DNA from: Reticulitermes lucifugus
Taxonomy: Eukaryota > Arthropoda > Insecta > Blattodea > Rhinotermitidae
Assembly: GCA_026260175.1 (NCBI GenBank)
Contig: JAKCWW010002355.1
Span: 3,320 to 58,416 of the forward strand
Reading direction: 5' to 3'
DNA: 55,097 nt
The translations under genes were made by a program, and so were the position numbers. The notes below the pieces were generated by a model. That model did not search any database and was not told where the DNA came from. It worked only from the letters and a program-made list of their open reading frames with translations. How positions within the stretch are numbered: the stretch's first letter is position 1; the number at the start of each line of letters is the position of its first letter. This document shows, piece after piece, positions 30,768 through 43,024 of the stretch.

Positions 30768-30954
30768 CGCCATGAATATGCCCATCCCCACGGATACACT
30801 TTCACATACAATACACTGAGGTAGTGTACCCCCTCCAGTGACCTGCTGCTGCTCCTTCAGACGTTACGATATCTGGAGTTGCGTTTGTGTAACAATAACT
30901 TTATTACAAGAAAGACTCGTGGTCTTGAAAAGCGTGGAAAATTTGAAACAAGTC

Positions 30955-31325
30955 TGAACGACTAACGTGTTAACTAAGCAACTGACTTAATACGTGACTA
31001 CCGAATAACTCACGAACAGACCAACTAATTTACTAACTCACTCAGTATCTAAAGGAAAAGTGACCCAATCACTAACTGACCAACAGTTTAACATCTCACG
31101 ACTAATTCTCTAACTAACTAAATGAATGACTGAATAACTCACTAAATGGTTTCGAAGTTTACCAGCCGAATATAAGCTTACCAATTGGCGAACTAAGTAA
31201 CAAGCTCACTAACTGAGCAAATTCGTTAATGAACTTACAGACTAGCTGATTAAGTCACTGAATGACTCACTACATGAGAAGCAACTTGATCTACTCATTG
31301 AGTGACAAGTTAAGCATGTTACTAT
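30955..31325. repeat. degenerate CTAACT/ACTGACT array next to VP-2 promoter
   Basis: Units such as ACTAACTGA, CTCACTAA and TAACTCAC recur with substitutions through about 370 bases, starting roughly 190 bases upstream of the VP-2 TATA box. Some units form TGACTCA-like sequence. It is probably a decayed microsatellite. A regulatory role is only a possibility. Confidence 0.65.
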
Positions 31326-31329
31326 TAAA

Positions 31330-32690
31330 ATGTATATTTCAAGTGTTAAATGAATAATAGTTATTTCGTACATTAGTGGTGAATTTCACTTTGAGTGTTA
31401 AAGGAAAATAGAATTAAGCACTTTAACTAGCTACATGGTAGAATAACTAATTATTCCATGAGCTAGCTACTGCACACCAGTTAGTGTCAAATGAAAACGA
31501 AATTAACTGTAACTAGTTGGTTTGCAGAATAACTAGCAATTGCATGAACAAACTGTACCAGAACAGTTAATTTGTAAACGAGAGATCCTTATGCTGTCAG
31601 TTACACGTTTTAACTAATTCTCCAAGTATGAAATGGAATAAATGGGACTTACACATTAAATCAAATATTTGTATAATCTTGAAGAAAGTGTATCAAGAAA
31701 CTTATGAAATGATGCTGAATTCATCAAACTATAACACCATACTCAACGTTTACTTTAAAATGAGAGATAAATTTAAAACAGTAAATCGACTAACGAGTTA
31801 CATTAAATGTCATTTGTGAAATAGTTTTCTCGTGTGGCGTTTAGATTTACATAAAATTGCCTTTGCTACAAAGATATACTTGTTGGACATGCGAGTACTG
31901 TAACATGAACCTTTCTGAAATCCCAGACCAATAGGCCTACCTGTACTCTGAGCACTGGCTACGGAACGGACGCATATTTCAGCCTGAGGAAATTTATCGG
32001 CAGCAACCAATCACTAGACTACTACTGAGTATAAAGCTGCTTCAGTAAGCTACTTTATAATCGAAGCCGATAAGACATTTACTTGCTTTTCCAAAATTGC
32101 TGCTCGCATCGAACTCGCGTCCCTTTAGGGTATTTAACGCGGACTGTGGTAGCCACTGCACGTTCGACCGGTAAATTCTCGGAATGCAATTTCATCTTTT
32201 TAAATTTTTGTATCGAGGTTTTTTTTTTGCTTTTCACCCTTGTTTTCCAATATTCCTTTTATTCATACATCATGAACACATCTTAATTATATCGCATTCA
32301 TTATTTTTACAGTGCTCTGCATAATAATTACGTGTCTCAAGAGTTTATTCACAGTTTGAGCACAAAGGAGTATCTACGGATCCCACTGCACAGACACAAC
32401 AAATAACTGAAAATGATTCGGGGACAAAAGACACGTATCGTCTACACTACATAAGTTTAATGAACTTTTCATCTCCAAATCATTTTAATCTCTCATCATT
32501 AGTCGTAGGATCTATTACATTCTTAGGCAAGGAACTTTTCAAATATAAAATTTTGAAAAGTCTTGAACACTGCTTCATAGGGAGCCCGAATGTGAAACGG
32601 GGTTTTATGAATTGAATAGATTTCATTCTCCACTCCAGTCACCAGTATTGTTGTCCTGCATCCAAGTTATTATGTTCTCAGTGTACTGAT
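31330..32690. other. non-coding intergenic stretch
   Basis: No gene is supported. TAGGCCTA is at 31932-31939 and a run of T at about 32220. Confidence 0.5.
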
Positions 32691-32699
32691 TAGGGCTTC

Positions 32700-32985
32700 C
32701 CGCTTCTTTTCTCCCCCTCCCCCTTGGCGGAACAGGCCCTATTGGACCAGGGCCTCTTCATTATCGAGGCTTCGCGATCACACTAAGGCACATCACACTG
32801 ATCACACTCGGTAGGACTCCTCTGGACGAGTGATCAGCCCAACGCAAAGATCTCTACCTGACAACACACAACACTCACAAGACACAGACATCCAATACCC
32901 CGGCGGGATTCGAACCCGCAATCCCAGCAAGCGAGCGGCCGTAGACCTACGTCTTACACCGCGCGGCCACTGGGATCGGCCCGGA
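32700..32985 (-). mobile_element. SINE family C, full-length copy
   Basis: On the minus strand it begins GGCCGATCCCAGTGGCCGCG, in which the A-box-like part lies, and has B-box GGTTCGAATCC. It then matches the copy at 34107-34365 through the GTTGTGTGTTGTCAGGTAG-like and GAGGCCCTGG segments. Confidence 0.8.
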
Positions 32986-33894
32986 TTCTTGCCTGTCTCT
33001 GGGTATGTCTGGCCTTGCCGTACACAATCTTAAATTCTGGCCGCATAATTTACAAGTTTAAACGCTATATTTCGAAATTACGTTTTAAATTGTCCGCCAG
33101 ACCACCCTTAGGTCTACCAGATGTTTTCTTCCTTTGATGTTTCTCTGTAAAAATTTTATATTAATTTACACGATTTTGTTATTTTCGTGATTCTGCCTTA
33201 CTTTAAAGTGTACAATATGTGGATTCTTTAAAGTCGTGTTAGATCTCAGAACATTTCCGCCTGACCAAATAAGAAATGTACTTTCCCAGCGAAATAACTG
33301 AACGCTTCCTAAACGTAGTACCGTATCCCATTGTCAGTATACACTTGTGGTGTTACGACTCGTTTGCCATTTGACTTTAGGCTTCCAAGGCCTAGATACA
33401 CGAGACCTTAAGCTCATTCAGGCCAGTAATGATAGATGCGATTATAGAAAACTGAACGAGGCTAGCGTTCATTCGTTTACACCTTCTGTTTTGTAATAAC
33501 GAGCTGTCGGTTTCATCTCCTTTTCAAAGCTGACTCTTCTACTGGAGGAGCAATTCGTATTTTTTTCCGGCACAGGGACAAATTATGAGACAAGATCTTG
33601 AAGCTGATCACGAACGACTTCATCCAAATCTCTTCTAATTCGTCACTCGTGCGCTCGTCATGCAATACGAAGCCATTTAATTTCAGCCGTTGGGAAAAAG
33701 GTCTAAATAAGGAAGGGACCGGTCATCTATTACAAACACTCGTACTTGCGATGTTCTTGGGTCCTGTAACAACGTTTGATCCACCTGTTGCGGAGTTGAG
33801 GAAGGACTGACTTCAAATGGTGAATTGGGAAGTGATGTAAGGAAGGGGTCGTGACAGGTTTTAAGATTATATTCCAAAAGTTGGCCTAAAGTGA

Positions 33895-33916
33895 CTGAAG
33901 GGAGCCCCGAAACGTC
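33895..33916 (+). other. decayed hammerhead-like remnant
   Basis: CTGAAG is followed by a shortened GGAGCCCC and then GAAACGTC. The same order of parts occurs in the fuller motif at 46573-46614, but stem II and the last base of the CUGANGA box are lost. It would not be active. Confidence 0.25.
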
Positions 33917-34106
33917 AGTGTAGCCGGCATTCAGAATGAGAACAGAAGCCGCAACGTCCTGGGTGATGCTAAGCGCCACGAGCTGTAACGATTTCCAGCA
34001 GCTGCCGTGATAAGCAAATTACAGCCGTAAGGCCAACTCGTTTATTTCCGTGTTCTCCTTATTACCTGTTACTCTGAAATTAAACGCTTTTATGGCCATG
34101 TACAGC

Positions 34107-34365
34107 CGATCCCAGTGGCCGCGCGGTCTAAGGCGTGGGTCTGCGGAAGCTCGCTTGCTGGGATTTAGGTTTCGAATCTCTCAGGCGCAAGGATGTCTGT
34201 GCTTGTGAGTGTTGTGTGTTGTCAGGTAGAGATCTCTGCGACCGGACGATCACTCATCCAGAGGAGTCGTACCGAATGTGGTGTGTCTGAGTGTGATCGT
34301 GAAGCCTCGACAGTGGGGAGGCCCTGGCCCACTAGGGGCTGTCGAGCCATGGCAAATTTATTACC
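34107..34365 (+). mobile_element. SINE family C, full-length copy
   Basis: Head GATCCCAGTGGCCGCGCGGT, a B-box-like GGTTTCGAATC, and end GGGGCTGTCGAGCCATGG. It is the opposite-strand counterpart of 32700-32985, about 1.1 kb away. The 53-bp stub at 1062 corresponds to its last part. Confidence 0.8.
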
Positions 34366-35935
34366 ATGTTCATAACTTTATCTCTTTAATAATAAACACG
34401 CTTGTTTCCATGTTAGTAATATTGTTATTTCAGTAATTAGAATACCTCCATATTTTCCGAAGAGCTATTAGCGTAGACATAAAAATTATTTCCTGAATGG
34501 TGTTTGTGTTGCTTGATGTTGGCACGATGTTCATAAGCGTGTAACGAAAATATGTCAGGGTCTGTGATGTTTTTTGATCAGATCACATAGGCACGTAGAA
34601 CTCTTAGTGCGTTTCTGAACGTTTATTACGAATTATGGATATACAGCATTCTTACAGTCAAATGGCAAATTCAGCTATTGAGAAAGCATTGGTTGTATAT
34701 GATATTGTAAATGTAAACACATTTCCAATATTACCGTGAAATAACGGAAAATGAAAGTCATCTACCAAATATTATGACTTCTCTCACGCAATAAAAATTA
34801 CGCGTACTGTCGACTTTATAAAATATGTCTTTCCAACGTATCATTACACAACAAGATGTATGACGTAATCAGAATTCAAAATTACTGCTTTATAGACACT
34901 GCTAAGGCATCAGCTTGTCTTTATTACCCCGTATTCCTGCTTATAAACAATAACTTACTCGGTTCCCGCGCGTTAAATACTTCAACTAGTGAAACTTCAA
35001 TTCAGTTATGTGCACAGAGAGTTTGGCGTGTCACCTGTTTTTCTTGTACTTTGAGAATTGTTCTCGCATGTCGTAATGAGAATGTGGGAGTCTGAAACTC
35101 TTTCGTTTGTCTTGTATTTATTACGAACCCCACGTCAATCAGGACAAAGTAAATTAACAAAAGAATGGAGCAATCCTTCATTTTAACTGCAGCGAGAAGT
35201 AAGAAACATTTCAATTTATGTGTAAGATTTCTGGTAGTCTGAAATCAATATGTCTGCCTGATAATCTTGCAATGATGTAAGGCTGCTGCCGATTTACGGA
35301 CGTAGATCCAGATCTGGCGGGATTTACCTCAGTGCAGGTCATCTAATTTTAAAGATCTGGAAATTTAAAAATGTCGTATACGGCCAACTTTTAAAAGGGA
35401 GTTCTAGAAAAGTTTTGTGTCACTAATTTTTACATTATCACTTCGATTTATAAAGATCCTACTACCTGGAAATGTAGGCCCAAATTAATAATAACACAAT
35501 TTAATTATCTCTTTCTGTGTAAATGTTGTACGCTAGATAATCCGACTATCTTAACGCTTTTATAGGGTGTACATTCGCCCAATCTTAAGTTTCGCCTTAT
35601 CGCCGTGTTTCTACGTCTTGCAAGCCCCAATAATGTATAGCGTACTACATAAGCGAGTGTGATCTCATTCGGTGTCCATGTATAATTCCACATACTCCTC
35701 CGAAATAGTTTGTTTCTATACTAGAGAAATGTAAATAGTTTATTCAATTAAGACAAGAGCCATGTTATTTTCCACATTTTAGGAAAAGGGAAAGTTGTAT
35801 GAGAAATTATCCACTTTTTGAAGACCTTTTGCCACCCAAAGTTCAAAGACGCTATGTGAAGTGCACTTAATGTGACTGTTAACCTCAGCATTTCTTACGG
35901 CAGTAAAATAGGTGAAGTTCTTCCTATACCAGGTC
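34366..35935. other. non-coding intergenic stretch
   Basis: I see no gene and no clear repeat. Confidence 0.5.
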
Positions 35936-35939
35936 GTGA

Positions 35940-36200
35940 AGTTCCAGAGAGAGAGTAGAGGTATAGTTCTACTCTTTCTTTAACCTCGAAACTAGATGGG
36001 ATGGGTGATCAACGCCATGCCCCGGCCGCTTTACCCCCGGGAAGGAGACGCGGTACCCTTTGTGCATGAGGCTGGGTGTGCCTCGGGGCCGATCTGGACG
36101 GGCACGGAAAATCTCGCCTTTACCAGGCTTCGAACCCCGTACCCTCCATCCCGTAGCGAGTCGCTATACCGAGTACATCATCCCAACTGCCTTTCTCACA
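35940..36200 (-). mobile_element. SINE family B, full-length copy
   Basis: On the minus strand the tRNA-like head (CTCGGTATAGCGACTCGC, then GGGTTCGAAGCC) leads into GATCGGCCCCGAGGC, GTAAAGCGGCCGGGGC and CTATACCTCTACT. It is one of the better-preserved copies. Confidence 0.75.
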
Positions 36201-36209
36201 GTAGTTATG

Positions 36210-37850
36210 TGTTATATTATTAAGGTTACAGTGAACGGTCTGGCCTGTTTTAAGACAGTAGCCCTATGTTTAAATTGAAAACAGGAAAAATGCAGGAAAC
36301 GTAAGAGTGATCAGCGACAGGAGTACATTTTATCCTGGGCCCCGCTGAAGACGAAGCAGGAGTGCCAGGTATGCAAGCTTCACATTTGTTTGTGAACTTG
36401 TGGCAGGGGCAGAATTGTGAAAGAAGGCGAAATATAAGCTGCTGCTGAAGGGTGTCTAGTAGCAAGTGTCGGCTTGTTGATATAATGGATTTTATTGTGA
36501 ACAAATTCACAACAAATCTGTAAAAATTCATGTCGTAATTTAGAGCCAACAAATCTGTAATAAAACGGCCGTATAAATTTCTTCACTGTACAGCTTTGTC
36601 ACAATTATGTAACAGGATGAACCAGTTGCTATCTACACTTCCGGTGCTGCCAGCGCTTCCGTTAGAGCCCGCCCTTGCTTTCACTTCTTTCTCTGTGTAA
36701 ATTTTGCCTTCTCAAGGACATGTCGTTTCCCGCACAGTAGAACGTAATTCATAAAACATGTTACTTATTGTTCTTTAAGTTAATTAAAAAGCATCTCTTT
36801 AATATTAATTAGGCCTCTGTCATTTACTATGCAGGCCTACGTGTAAGTGTCATGTAGCATTACAGTATTGGCACGCGTGCTTTGCTAAATGAAGATGTGG
36901 GTGAGCGGAATCGACCGCCATGTTCCAGCACGTATTAAGAAGCTTGCATAATCCAGATATTGAGAAAAGTAAAACTTTCGCAGTCAAACGTACCTTAAAA
37001 TTAATCTTACAACCAGAGCCCGACCCTGCATCAGCGTCATCACCACTTGGATATGTTGGCATTCATTTTTGAATATGTAGTTAGATATGACTTTTATGAC
37101 AAAAGATTAGGTACATTTATTTGTAAATGACGCAGTTTATTTTGGAGGAATTCCTCCATAGTTTTTGAGCACTGTGCCCTCCTCCTAAACTACACGGCGT
37201 CAATACCACAATCCAACAATTTTCTTAGTGTCCGCCGTGAGATCCGCAAATATCAGTAAGTTTAGAGAAATCGTTAGTTTCTTCTCCTTTCTACATAAAG
37301 AGTTCAGACTGTCTACACTTACACTTCTTTAAAGACCACCTGATTTAAGAATTTTAAGAATTTATGGAATCGACTGCTTTGCGCCTCTAACAGAATTGGA
37401 AGAAAACAGAGATTTGTCAGTTTAAGTTTATTAAAAGAAGGTTTTAACTGTACAAAGCCTGCGAAGTATGAGATTTACACAGCTGAGCTATTGGGGATTC
37501 CAGTCTTATGGGTTATATTACCGTGCACATTGGTTTGTAGTTACCAACGTTTCGGAGAAGCTTGCTGCTTCCATCTATAAAGTCGGTAGTAATAGACACT
37601 TATTGACTGACAATGTGACTCACACATTTAGTCACACCATATTATGATGTTCCGCCATAATGTTGATATGTTACTCTGCTGAAAACCTTTTATCACCTAT
37701 AGTAATCGATAATAACTGGTAACAATTGATGCTGGTTGATTCTAGTCGATAATTGATTCTAAACACTAATTACTGTTGATAGTATTATAAAAGTATCAAT
37801 TTTTATCGATTATTATCAATAACAATAAACCCGGGGTGTGAAAATTAAAG
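36210..37850. other. non-coding intergenic stretch
   Basis: No gene is supported. TATCGAT/ATCGATAA-type degenerate runs occur at about 37700-37830. Confidence 0.45.
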
Positions 37851-37853
37851 AAA

Positions 37854-37952
37854 ATACCAACAAATGCACCATATTATAACATAAAGTTTTTACAATTAAA
37901 GCACTAGAACTCTGACATGTTCGACCCTTTTTGTGGGTCATCCTCAGGGAGT
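37854..37952 (-). ncRNA. decayed hammerhead-ribozyme motif, Penelope-like element end
   Basis: The minus strand has CTGAGGA (37947-37941; the seventh base of the box is free to vary). An extra T follows, then stem II GACCC/GGGTC. Next is GAAC where GAAA is expected, then ATGT. Stem I is only partly paired (ACTC with GAGT). The downstream block GTGCATTTGTTGGTAT at 37869-37854 matches those at 18554 and 55004 at the same distance. It is the same family, probably inactive. Confidence 0.5.
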
Positions 37953-37979
37953 ATACATCAATATTTTTTTAAAACGTAG

Positions 37980-39910
37980 CTTGTAAATAAATAAATAAAT
38001 AAATGAAATAATTTAAAATTGTATTAAAATCGTTTGATGTCTTGATGTTTATGCTGTAGATGCGTAAATTTGAAGAGGTATTTTTTGTGGAATGGATGTT
38101 ATATGTATATATATATATATAAGTATTGTGGTCATTCAAATTTTATTAGCAGCTTGTGTATTCTCCCATTGTAGTATCCGACTCCACGAAGCATAGTTTT
38201 TTTGTGGGGAAGTCAGTGGTAGCTCAGCTGTTCAGAACCTGCCACAAGGAAAGCGGACCGAAGCTTCATTGCGGTTTTCACAATTTCCCCCAAATCCGAG
38301 ATGATGTGCAACAGTTCGTAGTACGCTGATTTTTAGAGAGAGGAGCTGTTAACACATCGCCCAACCCCGACGACAGAGTGTCACCCATTGTCTGCGCTAC
38401 GCAGTTCCTTATTAATATACGTGCAGCTACGTTCCATGTCTGTAGGCTTGCATTCGCAAGCTGTGGATGTGCTGTGCCCTCATGTCGAGGGTTTCAACCG
38501 TTACTATGAAAGTACAAACATCGTAGCACATAAGGCCTATCCTGACAGAAGGCCTTCTTGGTGTTTCGTGTTATATGTGCGGATTTCCAAGAATGCAATA
38601 TCACTTTTCCTCCATTCACATTGTTCAATTGATTTGTAAGAATGGGGATGTATCAGTCGTGTAGATGCGCACTGAATGTGTAATTACCGATCATGAGGCT
38701 CTGTTAATGGTTTTAATCGTGCAGTGAAATGCGCAAACTTTAGTACTTGTATGCTTCTCACGTTTACAAAACACTGAGCTGGATACCTACATCACTGACG
38801 GGCCCATAAGAAAAAGACAGGGGTTGTCCAAGAAAGGGCTTAAAGGCCAGAAGCGTATGAAGGCTATTTCCTCACTTAATTAGCGGTTGCACACCATAAC
38901 GTCTGGTTCGTATAGTTGTTGATATAACACGATGGTGCCTGTGGAAGATAGCCTCTCAGCTGGCAACGCAATTTCTAGCTTTTATCGTCCCAAGAGGTTT
39001 TAAGTTATTTGGGAGAGCCTTCCACTGAATCCTGTCCTGCAACAATCAGTCTAGTTTTGACATTCATCACACATTTTCGTTAGGGTGTAACGGCTGCTTC
39101 TTCCCACGAGGGTTTCCCACAACATATTTGTGTGGTTTTTGTTGCGTGATATATGTTCTAGTCCATTTATTTATTTACCATGACTGTGTTATATGAAGAA
39201 TGTTTTGAACTCTCCTTAATTTCAATTTTTGACCCTATTTTCTGTATTCTAATGCACAAGTATCACATCTCCATAACACAAAGATGATTTTGTAATTCTG
39301 TGCGTTTTAAACTTTGGGGAGATTGGAATATTGAGGATATTTACCGGAATAGAATCAAACATTTTCTTGATTTCAGTTGTTCGTAATTTATTGGTGAATC
39401 GAATTTTAAATTATAACTTTTCTGCTCACGTCTTAGTTTTGAATGACTTAGTAGCAAGCTTATGTTTTTATTTCCGCTTTACAGTATTGTACTTATGAAA
39501 TATTCTAAGATTTATTTTTCCTTTGTACCCAGAATATATCTATTACTAGTTTCTAATACAGTTTCTGGGTTACGTTAACAATGCCTGAGTTAAATGTTTG
39601 CGAATTTGCGGTAGCAACCGGTAGCGAGTCTTGGTCTAGAAATCATGCGAAATTGCAATCACACGACTGGAAATACTAACAGAACCACATTCTTTCTCTC
39701 TATTTTTAACGACGACGCATTTACGGAAGTTCTGTTTTCTAATCGAGCGGTGAATCTACCTCCTTCCCTGGTCTGGTGCATATGAAGGTATGAAACGGTG
39801 TCGCATACATGGCACAGAACACATACCGCAAATTCCACGCAAAATATTAGAATTTTATTGAATGCAGAAAAGAAAGCACTTCCTATTTATTCTACTTCAG
39901 TTTGCTGGTC
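37980..39910. other. non-coding intergenic stretch
   Basis: It holds AAAT repeats (about 37985-38005) and TA repeats (about 38103-38121). A weak tRNA-like A-box (TAGCTCAGCTG, about 38220) may be an old SINE head. No gene is supported. Confidence 0.45.
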
Positions 39911-39917
39911 TGATGGA

Positions 39918-40215
39918 GCCGGGATATCGTAGTCGGTATAGTAAGTAAGCCACAGGTTGGACGGTCCTGGGTTCGAATTCCCAGCAGAAGCTAGAGATTA
40001 ATCTCTGCTCCAAGACTTCCAGACAAACTCTGAGGCCAACCCAGCCTCCTGTTCAGTAGGTAAGGCTGTTCTTTTCCGGGGTTAAATTGGCGTGAAGTTG
40101 ACCACCCACCTCCATCTAGTGCCGAAGTTAAGAATGAATGGAGCTATACCTCTGGTTACCCCCATGCGTCTTCGTGGCACGGACAGGGAAAACTTTACCT
40201 TTTTACCTTATTTAT
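39918..40215 (+). mobile_element. SINE family B, full-length copy
   Basis: The tRNA-like head GCCGGGATATCGTAGTCGG and GGTTCGAATTCCC lead into the full body (CAGACAAACTCTGAGGCC, CACCCACCTCCATCTAGTG, CTATACCTCTGG) and end with an ACTTTACCTTTTTACC tail. Confidence 0.8.
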
Positions 40216-40580
40216 ATGGCGTTACACACCGGCAGATTTCCCAATTTGGACTTCTCACATTCTTTCCATTACAAGCACTGAACGGCGTTATTCTAGTAAA
40301 ACCTAATAATAATTGTGTGGCTACACTAATTTTCACGTAGATGTACATGAATTTTGAAACGAAGAATGGCAAGAAATGTTACACGTGTCCTAAAGTTGTG
40401 TTATAGTGTGTAACAAAGCAGTAATTAATGAATCTTGTAGCATGAGAACGAGCGGTCATTGCATGGGGAAACTGCTTCCATTCTTGTGCAAGACGTTACA
40501 CATGACTGGAGCCACGTGTAGCGAGCAAAATAACTTTATAGTACAGAGAAATAAGTTGCCCTGCAGTGTGGTAGTGACTG

Positions 40581-40638
40581 CACTGTGTGATCAGTAGGTA
40601 CTGTGTAGTTCTACACAGTACCTACTGATCACACAGTG
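40581..40638. repeat. perfect palindrome, 28-bp arms, 2-base centre
   Basis: Arm 40581-40608 is the exact reverse complement of 40611-40638, with TT between. It would form a perfect cruciform or RNA hairpin. No flanking duplication or known family is recognised. It could be a young foldback or an assembly artefact. Confidence 0.9.
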
Positions 40639-40639
40639 T

Positions 40640-41355
40640 CTGTCAACAGTGAAAGCTTTACAGCTTTTACACATTGTTTGCTTAAAGAGGAACTTGTGTC
40701 CGTCTGCTACTTATGTTCATCTAAAAAGTTTTGAAGGGTTTCCTAGGCTTTTTTTTGCAAGAAGTGCGCACAAATCTTCATCAGGTGAATATTATTTGAT
40801 CCATATCGGCACGCTGTAAGACCATTATAGACCTGAATCACCGCCATTATAAATTATTCACATTTATCGCTTCTTCCTGAACACTAACATATTTAGTCTC
40901 TTCATCCTTTTCGAACATCTAGAATCTGTCCAATCCTGTCGTTTGTAATCTAGTGCTGTCTGATGTTCTACTGGTCTTCATTCCGTGTAAGATGCTTGTT
41001 GAATAACCCCCGCTTTGTATGAAGCTGGATTCGATATTCTGATTTTCTCAAGTATGACAATACAGTTAATATGCAACTAACGCTCTGGCGGCAGAAACGG
41101 AAGTTTCGATACCGCTAATACCACAGTCCTTTATGAAACTATATTGAAACAGCTTTATGTTTCCATTCTTCAACTGACTTCGTTTAAATCAAAATTATAA
41201 GCGTGAAGTGAAATAAATTACATATACATTCAAGTAATCAAAAGAAAGTTAATAATGGAAAACATTCATTACGTGTGTGTTAACTGGGGAAGAAAATAAA
41301 TTGAAACGCGTTCATCTCTGCAGGATCAGAAAGTCATGTTTTTAATACTCTTTTT
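40640..41355. other. non-coding intergenic stretch
   Basis: No gene. A CCTGATGAAG-type sequence on the minus strand at about 40780 resembles element ends but lacks the other hammerhead parts. Confidence 0.45.
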
Positions 41356-41360
41356 GTTTT

Positions 41361-41632
41361 GTGGTGAAGGTCCCCGCAGCAAATGCTACGGACGCACCGC
41401 AGCCTTTGTGGCTTATTGTGCAACCCTTTCATGAAGATGATTTTTTGTTCGTTTTTTCTTGTAATGGAGCACCAGTGAAATGAAATTGACAGGGGAAAAC
41501 CGAAGTACTCGGGGAGAAACCTGTCCCAGTGCCTATTTATCCACCACAATTCCCACATGGACTGACCCGCGATCGAACACTGGCCTCCGCGGTGAGAGGC
41601 CGGCGACTAACCGCCTGAGTCATGGCACGGCC
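41361..41632 (-). mobile_element. SINE family A, full copy
   Basis: On the minus strand it starts GGCCGTGCCATGACTCAGG and runs through the family body to the CCGTAGCATTTGCTGCGGGG end. The B-box is mutated (GTTCGATCGCG). No clear target-site duplication was found. Confidence 0.8.
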
Positions 41633-41639
41633 TGCTTGA

Positions 41640-42745
41640 TATTCATTACTGATAAATTTATTCTTTATCAATTTTCCATCCCCAAGGTATTTTGTAACAA
41701 TTCATGAGATGCTAATTCTGCGGCAAGGGGCTGAGACACCAACATCCAATACAGAATACAGTACCGCGTTAGCTGTTAGCGACATATTATTCAGTTTCTT
41801 ATGGATAAATTTAGTTTTTGTGACCTGCAAGTTGAGCATGCGCCGTACTGTAGTGACAAAGTGTATTTAACGTGATTGAGACATGGCCAGACACCACTAC
41901 ATGCCGTGAGGGGTGAGATGTGGCAGGGTTATTACAAGAGGTGGATGAACAGGAAGATGTCGGGTTAGGCAAAGTATCCTTACATTTACGTCGAGAATCT
42001 GAGAAAAAATACGAAAACGTGATTAAAAGTAGTCGAGAGACTTGATGTTACAGCGTGATAATGTGCGGTACACAGAAGGCTTCGGCTTCCTTGCTTCTCG
42101 CTGCCTGCTTCTGCACGTCACGTTGCCGTGTCATGCCCGACTGCCCGCAGCCACAGAGCTTTCCTGATTTATGGCCACAGATATTCTTATTATCTTACTT
42201 GAATCTCGTACAGCAAACAAGGCTTAAGCGTTTCTGATCTGCAGGCATGATCGGATGTTTCAGTCATCTTATTTCCATCTTTGTCGCTTGTTCTTTATTT
42301 CATCTTTCTTCTTCCTCAATTTCTCATTTGTATCCTACATTTAATACATCGTAATGAACTAACTAGTGTATTTGTCCAGGCTTCATGCTGATTGTGTTTG
42401 GAAGTTGTGAACACGCTATAAGGAAGTATTAATAAACTAATGCTGATATATTTGGTATGTTGATTGTAATAAACGCCTATCCAAGCATTCAAGGTTTTAG
42501 TATCTTAAATTTACTATGAATTCTTCCGTCTTTTTACCTTCTTTTAATTCGTCAGGAGTAGTCGTCCGTGAGTTCGATGTTGTTGAGGAATCACAGTTCA
42601 ATAAATAACATGCAACATTCAAGATCTCCAAGGTATATCCCTAGCATTCCACACTAAAATATTCGTACACCTTCCATTTTTGTATATTAGTGATGGAATT
42701 CATGACTAGTATTGCACAGAGGCATCATACGAAATCTGGTTGCTT
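41640..42745. other. non-coding intergenic stretch
   Basis: I see no gene or clear repeat. Confidence 0.5.
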
Positions 42746-42752
42746 AATTTAT

Positions 42753-43024
42753 TGAAGGGCCCCGCAGCAGATGCTACGGAAGCACCGCAGCCTTGAAGGC
42801 TTATTGTGCAACCTTATGAGGAAGATGGTGAGGGTTTTTCTGCTTTTCCATTTCAATGGAGCACCGGTGGAATGAAATTGACAGGGGAAAACCGAAGTAC
42901 TCGGAGAAAAACCTGTCACAGTGCCACTTTGTCCACCACAAATCCCACATGGACCGACCCGGGATCGAGCCTGGGCCTCCGCGGTGAGAGGCCGGTGACT
43001 AACCGCCTGAGCCACAGCACGGCC
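42753..43024 (-). mobile_element. SINE family A, full copy
   Basis: It starts GGCCGTGCTGTGGCTCAGG on the minus strand and ends at the GCATCTGCTGCGGGGCCC segment. It is closely similar to the copy at 49865. No clear target-site duplication was found. Confidence 0.8.

Noticed and set aside
33683..33979. 98-codon minus-strand frame
   Set aside because: No domain, signal or splice context, and it overlaps a decayed hammerhead remnant; more likely element debris.
40760..40800. CCTGATGAAG on the minus strand as a further hammerhead
   Set aside because: No GAAA box or pairing stems at the right distance.
42749..43015. Minus-strand 88-codon frame starting MAQAVS
   Set aside because: It is the translated SINE A; a near-identical frame occurs at 49875-50150.
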